A stretch of 28,432 nucleotides of DNA, taken from contig CAJYBN010000004.1 in the NCBI GenBank assembly GCA_913064925.1, positions 1-28,432 on the forward strand, written 5' to 3'. Source of the DNA: an uncultured Peptococcaceae bacterium (GTDB lineage Bacteria > Bacillota > Desulfotomaculia > Desulfotomaculales > Desulfallaceae). A model generated the notes under the pieces. That model saw only the letters and a program-made list of their open reading frames with translations, had not been told where the DNA came from and ran no database searches. Positions 1 through 5,162 of this stretch are shown piece by piece. Made by a program: the position numbers and the translations under genes. Position 1 is the first letter of the stretch; the number at the start of each line of letters is the position of its first letter.

Positions 1-2
1 TG

Positions 3-449
3 GCCGCCCTTGATGAAATCCTGGATACATGTAACGGTAAACCTGTCTTGGTGTTTTACGCTTACAGGCATGACCTAGCCAGGCTGAAAGCATATCTGAA
101 AAAACGCAACCCCCGGACACTGGACACTGCAAAGGATATCGCGGACTGGAACAGCGGTCAGATACCGGTACTGCTGGCGCACCCGGCGTCCGCCGGCCAC
201 GGGTTGAACCTGCAGGCAGGTGGAAATATCATCGTCTGGTTTGGGTTGACCTGGAGTTTGGAGCTGTACCAGCAGGCTAATGCCAGGCTTGAGCGGCAGG
301 GCCAGCAGCACAACAGTGTGATAGTACACCACTTAGTTGCGGAAGGGACAATTGATGAGGATGTGATGAAAGCACTTAAAAATAAAGCTACAGGACAGGA
401 GGCGTTGCTGGCGGCGGTTAAGGCTAGGATCGCCAGGATTGCGGCATAG
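3..449 (+). CDS. SNF2-type phage helicase, C-terminal part (5' end outside window)
   Basis: The reading frame is open from the first bases, so only the C-terminal end of a larger protein is present. It is the second RecA-like lobe of an SNF2/DEAD-box-type helicase, an ATP-driven enzyme that phages encode near the end of their replication module. What shows this: a motif V-like stretch HPASAGHGLNLQAGGN and a motif VI-like stretch QANARLERQGQ with the arginine-finger region, followed by a short tail ending in TIDEDVMKALKNK, usual for phage SNF2 helicases. Its position just before small accessory genes, HNH and terminase matches the replication-to-packaging border of many Firmicute prophages. 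The exact DNA substrate cannot be told from this fragment. Confidence 0.85.
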   Translation, partial: AALDEILDTCNGKPVLVFYAYRHDLARLKAYLKKRNPRTLDTAKDIADWNSGQIPVLLAHPASAGHGLNLQAGGNIIVWFGLTWSLELYQQANARLERQGQQHNSVIVHHLVAEGTIDEDVMKALKNKATGQEALLAAVKARIARIAA

Positions 450-473
450 GAGAGAGGTGATCGCTATGGCGGG

Positions 474-713
474 GTGAAAAGAGCGACATACAACAGGCCT
501 AAAAAGTCAAGGCAAATTGGTTTTTGCAAGTATCACCGGTGGCCTTTGAGTTGGCCCCAGGTTAAGAATTACGGGTGTCTCCATAAAAAGAGAGAAGGAT
601 CCTGGTGCTGCCACTTCAGGCCTAACCTGAAGCATAGTTTTTGGGCCAGCAGGAGGATTCCTGAAAGTATAAAGTGCAAGTTGGAAGCGGCTATTGGAAC
701 AGGGGGTGCCTAA
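474..713 (+). CDS. small basic Cys/His-rich protein
   Basis: I do not recognise a family. The start is GTG at 474, preceded by the purine-rich GGAGAGAGG and GGCGGGG. The 79-residue product is strongly basic and carries Cys and His in spaced pairs (C18 with H21, C35 with H37, C45/C46 with H47), which would suit one zinc-binding knuckle. Aromatic residues are frequent between them. It lies 24 bases after the helicase stop and directly abuts the next gene, so it is probably co-transcribed with both. A nucleic-acid-binding role is only an inference from charge and Cys/His spacing. A large open frame on the opposite strand overlaps it but has no ribosome-binding site. Confidence 0.55.
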   Translation: MKRATYNRPKKSRQIGFCKYHRWPLSWPQVKNYGCLHKKREGSWCCHFRPNLKHSFWASRRIPESIKCKLEAAIGTGGA

Positions 714-1076
714 GTGGGCGAGAATAAAGAAACCCTGCAGAAATTTGCAAGGCTGGCCAGGGAGCAGGTGGACAAGACTGTCCGGGAAAACATCCGGGCC
801 ATCGAGCAGCGCAATATGCGTGAGAACGAAATCAAGCACGGTTGTCCGGATTGTCCGGCTGCGCGTTGTGTCACAACATGCCCGCGTTATTTGACACACT
901 ACGCTAGCAGGGCGGAGTTTTGGGACTGGTGGGGGAGAACCAGCCCGCCGGATCGGCGGGAGAAGGAGGCTGTCCAGCACATACCGGCGCCGCCGGCGAA
1001 GCGGGGAGGGGGGAGTAAGTCAAAGCGAAAGCGGAAAAAGCAATACCAGGACTTGCGCCGGTGGGTTGTTGGATAG
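714..1076 (+). CDS. Cys-rich small protein with basic tail
   Basis: GTG start at 714 touches the stop of the preceding gene and is preceded by AGGGGGTG, a good ribosome-binding site. The 120-residue product has a helical, charged N-terminal half (about residues 1-42), a four-cysteine cluster (C44, C47, C52, C56; CPDC then CVTTC) likely to bind a metal ion, and a Pro/Gly-rich then Lys/Arg-rich C-terminus (about residues 90-112). Family not recognised. The two Cys-rich genes in tandem after a helicase look like a small DNA-metabolism pair, but that is inference from position and composition. The gene ends exactly where the next promoter begins. Confidence 0.6.
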   Translation: MGENKETLQKFARLAREQVDKTVRENIRAIEQRNMRENEIKHGCPDCPAARCVTTCPRYLTHYASRAEFWDWWGRTSPPDRREKEAVQHIPAPPAKRGGGSKSKRKRKKQYQDLRRWVVG

Positions 1077-1106
1077 TTGACTAAATATTGACAGGCATGG
1101 TATAAT
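1077..1106 (+). promoter_or_regulatory. sigma-70-type promoter with extended -10
   Basis: TTGACT (1077-1082) and a perfect TATAAT (1101-1106) are 18 bases apart, and TGG directly precedes the -10 box, giving an extended -10. It starts immediately after the stop codon at 1076 and would drive the AT-richer small genes and perhaps the whole packaging operon. The same TGG-TATAAT core recurs at 22118-22126. Confidence 0.7.
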
Positions 1107-1246
1107 AGCGGCGAAGCCGTACGCACCAAACAGCAAATCTGTGCCCAGTAGGGCGCTTTCTTTATGCCTTTTTGTGTCGGAATATGTCAGGAGGATCAGT
1201 AAACCTTTCCGCCGAATCATGCCGGAAAACGGCAGAAAGGGGTGAT
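1107..1246 (+). promoter_or_regulatory. structured 5' leader with possible switching hairpin over the RBS
   Basis: This 140-base stretch between the promoter and the start at 1247 has no convincing gene. It can form a CGGC-GAA-GCCG hairpin (1109-1119), a bulged hairpin around 1123-1144, and a GTGCCC/GGGCGC hairpin followed by TTTCTTT (1141-1163) that resembles the repeated hairpin found after the next genes. Near the 3' end CCTTTC (1204-1209) can pair with GAAAGG (1235-1240), which is part of the ribosome-binding site. Alternatively TTTCCG (1206-1211) can pair with CGGAAA (1223-1228), leaving the site free. The two pairings exclude each other. Confidence 0.4.
1141..1168 (+). terminator. hairpin with TTTCTTT tail, copy 1
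   Basis: GTGCCC (1141-1146) and GGGCGC (1151-1156) enclose AGTA and are followed by TTTCTTTATGCC. The tail is identical to that of the hairpin at 1444-1472. It lies only about 35 bases after the promoter, so it may act as an attenuator rather than a simple terminator. Confidence 0.4.
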
Positions 1247-1444
1247 ATGTTATTGTTTGAGTTAGGCAAAAACTATGTTATAAACTTAATACATGGAGAC
1301 GACCAAAGAGAAGAGATATGGAATTGCATAGTGCAGCAATTTGACCAACAAAATGGATTATTGAAAGTAAAACAAGGAGAAGATGTTTATATTTTTAATG
1401 TAAAAAGTCCTGGTTTCTTTTATGCAAAACTTTTAAATTATTAG
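1247..1444 (+). CDS. small accessory protein of unknown function
   Basis: ATG at 1247 is preceded by GAAAGGGGTG and is preferred over in-frame starts further upstream, which fall in the structured leader and encode no plausible extension. The 65-residue product is soluble, with short beta-like stretches (LLKVKQGEDVYIF) and no membrane segment. Base composition is clearly AT-richer than the helicase before it and the terminase after it, suggesting a separately acquired gene (moron). The stop codon is the first part of a GC hairpin. Family not recognised. Confidence 0.6.
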   Translation: MLLFELGKNYVINLIHGDDQREEIWNCIVQQFDQQNGLLKVKQGEDVYIFNVKSPGFFYAKLLNY

Positions 1445-1472
1445 AGCCCACCAGGGGCTCTTTCTTTATGCC
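1444..1472 (+). terminator. stop-overlapping hairpin with TTTCTTT tail, copy 2
   Basis: GAGCCC (1444-1449) pairs with GGGCTC (1455-1460) across ACCAG, followed by TTTCTTTATGCC. The first G is the last base of the TAG stop codon. The same design is seen at 1141, 1994 and 2193. Confidence 0.6.
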
Positions 1473-1516
1473 TATAAGGCCATCACCAGTCATAAGCAGT
1501 AGCAACACGAAGGGGC

Positions 1517-1537
1517 CGCCCACGAAAGGGGCGTTTT
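1517..1537 (+). terminator. weak hairpin with TTTT tail
   Basis: CGCCC (1517-1521) pairs with GGGCG (1529-1533) across ACGAAAG and is followed by TTTT, and a T8 run occurs at about 1545-1553. It sits in the 167-base gap between two small genes (1445-1611), in which I see no other gene. Confidence 0.35.
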
Positions 1538-1568
1538 GGTTATAGTTTTTTTTGTTAGGAGGAAATAA

Positions 1569-1602
1569 CCCCCTTAATTTAGAATTTATTTCTAAAAGGG
1601 GG
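1569..1602 (+). promoter_or_regulatory. hairpin that covers the ribosome-binding site of the next gene
   Basis: CCCCCTT...TTAGA (1569-1583, with AAT bulged) can pair with TCTAAAAGGGGG (1591-1602) across a seven-base loop. The GGGGG arm is the ribosome-binding site of the start at 1612, so folding would hide it. A candidate translational control element; alternatively it may act as a leaky terminator because TGTTTTAAAA follows. Confidence 0.45.
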
Positions 1603-1611
1603 TGTTTTAAA

Positions 1612-1989
1612 ATGTCCACTTTGTATAATTTAGATGGATTGGCGAAAGTAATAGCAGATGATTTAGTTAGAGATTTAAAACATTTTAGAAACGCCGATAC
1701 AGAAAGCAGAAGCGAAAGAATAGTTTGTTTGGCTGATTTGAAGGAAGAATATCAGGAAGAAGTTAACATGAAACAAAGTATCTACTCAGGCAAAAAAGTT
1801 AATTTGGATAGAAGGTTATTCTGGGAAATAGTTATCCAGAAAAAGATTGTTTTAATAAACAAGATTGGCGGCATAAAATTAATGGCTAAAGTTTGCAGCG
1901 AATTAGAGAAGCACCCTGAAGAAAGAATATATCATTTCTCTTCCGCTTTTGATAGATTAGCAGATGGGATCGGTAATTGGATAAGTTAA
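1612..1989 (+). CDS. AT-rich accessory protein of unknown function
   Basis: ATG at 1612 follows AGGGGGTGTTTTAAA. The frame is open further upstream, but those codons run through a hairpin and lack a better ribosome-binding site. The 125-residue product looks all-helical and highly charged (for example LKEEYQEEVNMK and LEKHPEERIYHF), without signal peptide or membrane segment. Base composition is strongly AT-rich compared with the packaging genes, a mark of separate transfer. It stands alone between two hairpins, so it is a self-contained cassette. No family recognised; a lysogenic or host-takeover role is possible but only a guess. Confidence 0.6.
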   Translation: MSTLYNLDGLAKVIADDLVRDLKHFRNADTESRSERIVCLADLKEEYQEEVNMKQSIYSGKKVNLDRRLFWEIVIQKKIVLINKIGGIKLMAKVCSELEKHPEERIYHFSSAFDRLADGIGNWIS

Positions 1990-1993
1990 ATCA

Positions 1994-2015
1994 GAGCCCA
2001 CGGGTTCTTTTCTTT
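1994..2015 (+). terminator. hairpin with T-rich tail, copy 3
   Basis: GAGCCC (1994-1999) pairs with GGGTTC (2002-2007, with one G-T wobble), followed by TTTTCTTTTTGG. The loop is very short, so the closing pairs may not all form. The T-rich tail leads directly into the ribosome-binding region of the next gene. Confidence 0.45.
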
Positions 2016-2038
2016 TTGGAGTTGTGGAGGTTTAAGCA

Positions 2039-2194
2039 ATGTCTGTAGATAAACCATCGGCATTTGAACGAAACAGACCTGGTGAAAACGCAGTTGTGAG
2101 TTTAACCAAAGTAATTTTAGGAGTCGTATTGTTGGCATTGGCTTACGTATCGCCGTTGTTTCTGTTATACTTTCAAGGTTTTAGAATTCACTAG
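2039..2194 (+). CDS. small single-span membrane protein
   Basis: ATG at 2039 is preceded by GTGGAGG at a suitable distance. The 51-residue product has a polar N-terminus of about 20 residues, then one hydrophobic helix of about 25 residues (VSLTKVILGVVLLALAYVSP onward) and a short polar end. It is probably an inner-membrane protein with one transmembrane segment, orientation uncertain. It lies between two copies of the same hairpin, and its TAG stop is part of the second one. Function unknown; small membrane proteins in such positions are sometimes morons affecting superinfection or lysis, which is inference only. Confidence 0.6.
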   Translation: MSVDKPSAFERNRPGENAVVSLTKVILGVVLLALAYVSPLFLLYFQGFRIH

Positions 2195-2214
2195 CCCTCC
2201 GGGCTCTTTCTTTT
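2193..2214 (+). terminator. stop-overlapping hairpin with TTTCTTTTT tail, copy 4
   Basis: AGCCC (2193-2197) pairs with GGGCT (2201-2205) across TCC and is followed by CTTTCTTTTTGG. The stop codon TAG (2192-2194) overlaps the stem. Confidence 0.55.
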
Positions 2215-2226
2215 TGGAGTGATTTG

Positions 2227-2490
2227 ATGTACGGCAAAATAACTTATAAAGGCCAGGAGATCCACGCCTGCTGCACAAGGCAAAACCTGGTTGATGCTTA
2301 TATAATGTGCAGGTTATTCCCGGCAGCGATCTGCAAAAACTGTGGCGAGGTAACCGGAGTATTCGGAGCCGTGAGGGAATGGATATTCAGGTTTTTCTTT
2401 GCGCCCTTCTGGGATGGGCAGGTGCTGATACCCAAAGAGTTAATGAGTGATGATGAATTGGAAAGGATAGAGAGGTTTAATAATGGCTAA
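2227..2490 (+). CDS. small Cys-containing protein upstream of HNH
   Basis: ATG at 2227 with GGAGTG seven bases upstream; the TTG just before it is less well placed. The 87-residue product has cysteines C15, C16, C28, C36 and C39 (the last two as CKNC), compatible with a small zinc site, then an aromatic stretch (EWIFRFFFAPFW) and an acidic C-terminal tail. Its end overlaps the HNH gene by eight bases, so the two are translationally coupled. Family not recognised. Position directly before HNH and terminase suggests a packaging-region gene. Confidence 0.6.
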   Translation: MYGKITYKGQEIHACCTRQNLVDAYIMCRLFPAAICKNCGEVTGVFGAVREWIFRFFFAPFWDGQVLIPKELMSDDELERIERFNNG

Positions 2491-2842
2491 ACGAATACCA
2501 TCACCCTGCCGGCATCCAGGCTGTCCGGCCCTGGTTGAAGGCGGCGGTTATTGCGATAAGCATAAAAAACAGGAGAAAGCTTGGAAGAATAGAGACTATG
2601 ACAGGCAGCGGGGGACATCAGCACAAAGAGGTTACAATGCTCAATGGCAAAAAGTCAGGCGGCTTAAGCTGCAGCAGGATCCTCTCTGTGAGAGATGCTT
2701 GAAAGCGGGACGTTTGGTTGCTGCAACGGTGGTTCACCATATAAAGCCGGTGGATAAGTACCCGGAGCTAAGGCTTGCGATGGATAATTTGCAATCACTT
2801 TGCCAGGGATGTCACAACAGGATTCACGGCAATCATAAGTAA
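2483..2842 (+). CDS. phage HNH endonuclease (packaging-associated)
   Basis: The 119-residue protein is a typical HNH nuclease of the kind found beside terminase genes in cos-packaging phages, where it nicks DNA together with the large terminase. Visible features: an N-terminal zinc-binding segment (C9, C14, C24, H27), a second Cys pair C69/C72, the catalytic HNH core with H85-H86, N102, then C107xxC110H111 and H115. Spacing matches the full ββα-metal fold and no key residue is missing. The start is ATG at 2483 inside the end of the previous gene. It is followed by the G-rich non-coding region and then the small terminase, the usual order. Confidence 0.93.
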   Translation: MAKRIPSPCRHPGCPALVEGGGYCDKHKKQEKAWKNRDYDRQRGTSAQRGYNAQWQKVRRLKLQQDPLCERCLKAGRLVAATVVHHIKPVDKYPELRLAMDNLQSLCQGCHNRIHGNHK

Positions 2843-2996
2843 CAATAATAGTTGGGCTGGGGGTAGGGGGTAAAATCTCTACAACCTGGCGGAGCTAGAC
2901 CGGGCGCGCGGGTTTCTTCATGCGGCCGCAAGTTTTTATAGGGGGGTCTAAGCCCCAACCATAACCGAAACTTATACATACAAGGGGGTGTAAGCA
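2843..2996 (+). other. candidate cos / terminase recognition region
   Basis: This 154-base gap between HNH and terminase has no plausible gene. It contains a run of G-clusters (about 2853-2872), a short AT stretch, a GC-rich block CCGGGCGCGCGGG (2900-2912) and a perfect ten-base palindrome TGCGGCCGCA (2921-2930), then GGGGGG (2941-2946). Phages of the HNH plus P27-TerS type commonly carry their cohesive-end site in this gap. The assignment rests on position and on these symmetric and G-rich elements; the cut positions cannot be read from sequence. The segment 2984-2990 (GGGGGTG) serves as the ribosome-binding site of terS. Confidence 0.45.
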
Positions 2997-3485
2997 ATAG
3001 GTAAACGCGGACCCGCACCGAAACCGACCAACTTAAAACTGCTCCAGGGCAATCCGGGGAAACGGCCAATCAACCAGGACGAGCCCAAGCCGAAACCCAT
3101 TGCGCCGAAGCCTCCGGCCTGGTTACCGAAGGAAGCGAAGAAGATCTGGAAGCAGTTGGCTCCTAAGTTAGAACCACTTGCACTGTTGACCGAAATTGAT
3201 TTTCTTAATTTCCAAAATCTTTGTCTTGCAGCCGCTAGAGTAAAAGAGATGCAGCAGGTCCTTGAAGAGAAGGGCTTGGTCATGGAGATTGAAACAAACG
3301 CTGGCGCCATCTACTACCAGCAGCGCCCGGAGGTAGCCATCCTTCATAAGAACATGGAATTGGTCAACAAGCTCGGTGCCAAGTTCGGCCTCTCCCCGGC
3401 GGATCGGGTTGGCCTCGGCGTAAAGCCGAAACAGGAAAACAAGGACCCCTTCGAGGAGTTCTTGAGCCGTGGCAAGAAAGCCTAA
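2997..3485 (+). CDS. terS: terminase small subunit, P27 family, with ATA start
   Basis: The product binds the packaging site on phage DNA and loads the large terminase. The N-terminal sequence encoded from 2997 (GKRGPAPKPTNLKLLQGNPG, then a Pro/Lys-rich linker and a WLPKEAKKIWKQLAP helix) is the conserved start of P27-type small terminases, so translation must begin here. The only start-position codon is ATA at 2997-2999, about six bases after GGGGGTG; the next usual start in frame is TTG at 3156, which would remove 53 conserved residues including the DNA-binding part. An in-frame TAA lies just upstream at 2991. Total length from ATA is 162 residues, normal for the family. The gene overlaps the large subunit by 17 bases. 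ATA may be a point mutation of ATG, a genuine rare start, or a sequence error. Confidence 0.85.
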   Translation: MGKRGPAPKPTNLKLLQGNPGKRPINQDEPKPKPIAPKPPAWLPKEAKKIWKQLAPKLEPLALLTEIDFLNFQNLCLAAARVKEMQQVLEEKGLVMEIETNAGAIYYQQRPEVAILHKNMELVNKLGAKFGLSPADRVGLGVKPKQENKDPFEEFLSRGKKA

Positions 3486-5148
3486 ACACCCGGTCACTGA
3501 GTATGCTGAGAAAGTTGTCAAGGGTAAGATACTGGCCGGGGAGTTAACAAAGCTTGCCTGTGAACGACATCTCCGGGATCTTAAGACCTGTAAAAGTCGC
3601 GGGCTGTATTTCGACGAAGAAGCGGCCGACCACGCCATTGAATTTTTCCAGTTTCTTAAGCACTCCAAGGGTGAGTGGGCTGGCTGCACATTCGAGCTTG
3701 AATTGTGGCAAAAGTTTATAGTCGGTTCCCTTTTTGGTTGGATGCGAAAAGACGGAACCAGGCGGTTTAGAACCGGTCTTATAGAAGTGCCCAGGAAAAA
3801 CGGTAAGTCCACTCTGATTGCAGGGATTGGACTTTATTTGTTTGTAGCAGATGGCGAGCCCGGAGCGGAAATATACTCAGCGGCGACTAAACGGGATCAG
3901 GCAAGAATTGTCTGGACTGAAGCAGCAAAGATGGTCAAGGCATCGCCCGACCTTGCCGCCAGAATCCGCGTGTATCCGGGCAAAGGTAATATGCACATCG
4001 AAGCGACCGGAGCCAAGTTTGAGCCCCTGGGCGCCGATGCTGATACCATGGACGGATTAAACGTTCACGGGGCCTTGATTGATGAACTGCATGCTCATAA
4101 AAACAGGGAAGTGTGGGACGTGCTGGAGACGGCCACCGGTGCCAGACGCCAGCCTTTACAGATAGCCATAACCACCGCTGGTTTTGATCAGCACGGCATT
4201 GGTTATGAGCAGCACGAATATGGCACTAAAATACTCAAGCGCACTATTAAAGACGACACATACTTTGTGTACATCGCATGCATGGATGACGACGACGATT
4301 GGACCAGCGTAACTACCTGGAAAAAGGCCAATCCGAACTTCGGTATATCTGTAAAAGAAGATGACCTCAAAAGAAAGTGTGAAAAGGCCAAAGAAATCCC
4401 TGCGGCCCAGAATAACTTCCTCTGTAAACACTTGAACAAATGGACCCAGCAAGCAACCAGGTGGATAGATCTTGGCATTTGGGATGAAAACGCAAGCATA
4501 GTAGTTGAAGAGGAATTGCGCGGCCGTACATGTTACGGCGGCCTGGACCTGTCAAGCGTAAATGATATAACTGCATGGGTCATGGTCTTCCCGGACGATG
4601 ACGACATTGAAACCGTAGATGTGCTGTGCAGGTTCTTTTGCCCGGAGGCGCGGCTTTATGATCCGCGGAACAAATACAAAGACCAGTACCAGGCCTGGGC
4701 AAAGCAAGGGTTTTTAACGCCAACGCCGGGCGAAGTTGTAGATTACGCTTTTGTCAGAGAGCAAATTATCAGAGATGCGGAAACTTTTGACCTTGTTGAC
4801 ATGAACATTGACCGCTTATTTAACTCACACCAAATTGCCGGCGAACTGATGGACGCCGGCATTAAAGTTATCGGAATGGTGCAGGGTCACCTCAGCTACG
4901 CTGTACCGATGAAAGAGTTTGAGCGGCGTTTGCTGTCTCGCAAGATCAGGCACGGGGGCAATCCCGTTCTGCGTTGGATGGCCGATAACGTAGCCGTCAG
5001 GGAAGACCCTGCAGGCAACCTGAAGCCGGATAAGGCGAATAGCCAGGGTAAAATTGACGGCATTGTAGCCCTTGTTATGGCTCTGGATAGAGCGATTAGA
5101 CACCAAGATGTTTCTATCTATGAAACCCAAGGGATTTTTGTGGTATAA
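3469..5148 (+). CDS. terL: terminase large subunit
   Basis: The 559-residue packaging motor and nuclease. N-terminal ATPase: Walker A-like PRKNGKST (about residues 108-115), Walker B LIDELHAH (D205, E206) and a coupling motif ITTAGFD (about 234-240). C-terminal RNase H-like nuclease: GGLDLSSVND with the first acidic residue near 361, a central NIDRLFNS stretch, and the final acidic KIDGIVALVMALDRA. Length and motif order match the Terminase_1 (HK97/P27-partner) family. GTG start at 3469 lies within the end of terS. It drives DNA into the prohead through the portal encoded 14 bases downstream. Confidence 0.97.
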   Translation: MARKPKHPVTEYAEKVVKGKILAGELTKLACERHLRDLKTCKSRGLYFDEEAADHAIEFFQFLKHSKGEWAGCTFELELWQKFIVGSLFGWMRKDGTRRFRTGLIEVPRKNGKSTLIAGIGLYLFVADGEPGAEIYSAATKRDQARIVWTEAAKMVKASPDLAARIRVYPGKGNMHIEATGAKFEPLGADADTMDGLNVHGALIDELHAHKNREVWDVLETATGARRQPLQIAITTAGFDQHGIGYEQHEYGTKILKRTIKDDTYFVYIACMDDDDDWTSVTTWKKANPNFGISVKEDDLKRKCEKAKEIPAAQNNFLCKHLNKWTQQATRWIDLGIWDENASIVVEEELRGRTCYGGLDLSSVNDITAWVMVFPDDDDIETVDVLCRFFCPEARLYDPRNKYKDQYQAWAKQGFLTPTPGEVVDYAFVREQIIRDAETFDLVDMNIDRLFNSHQIAGELMDAGIKVIGMVQGHLSYAVPMKEFERRLLSRKIRHGGNPVLRWMADNVAVREDPAGNLKPDKANSQGKIDGIVALVMALDRAIRHQDVSIYETQGIFVV

Positions 5149-5162
5149 AGGGGGTTTGGTAA

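Noticed and set aside
507..980. 157-codon minus-strand frame opposite the two Cys-rich genes
   Set aside because: No ribosome-binding site and Pro/Arg-rich composition typical of antisense shadows; the + strand frames have good start sites and ordered Cys motifs.
3168..3812. 214-codon minus-strand frame over the terminase genes
   Set aside because: Overlaps the clear TerS and TerL frames, with no start signals; shadow.
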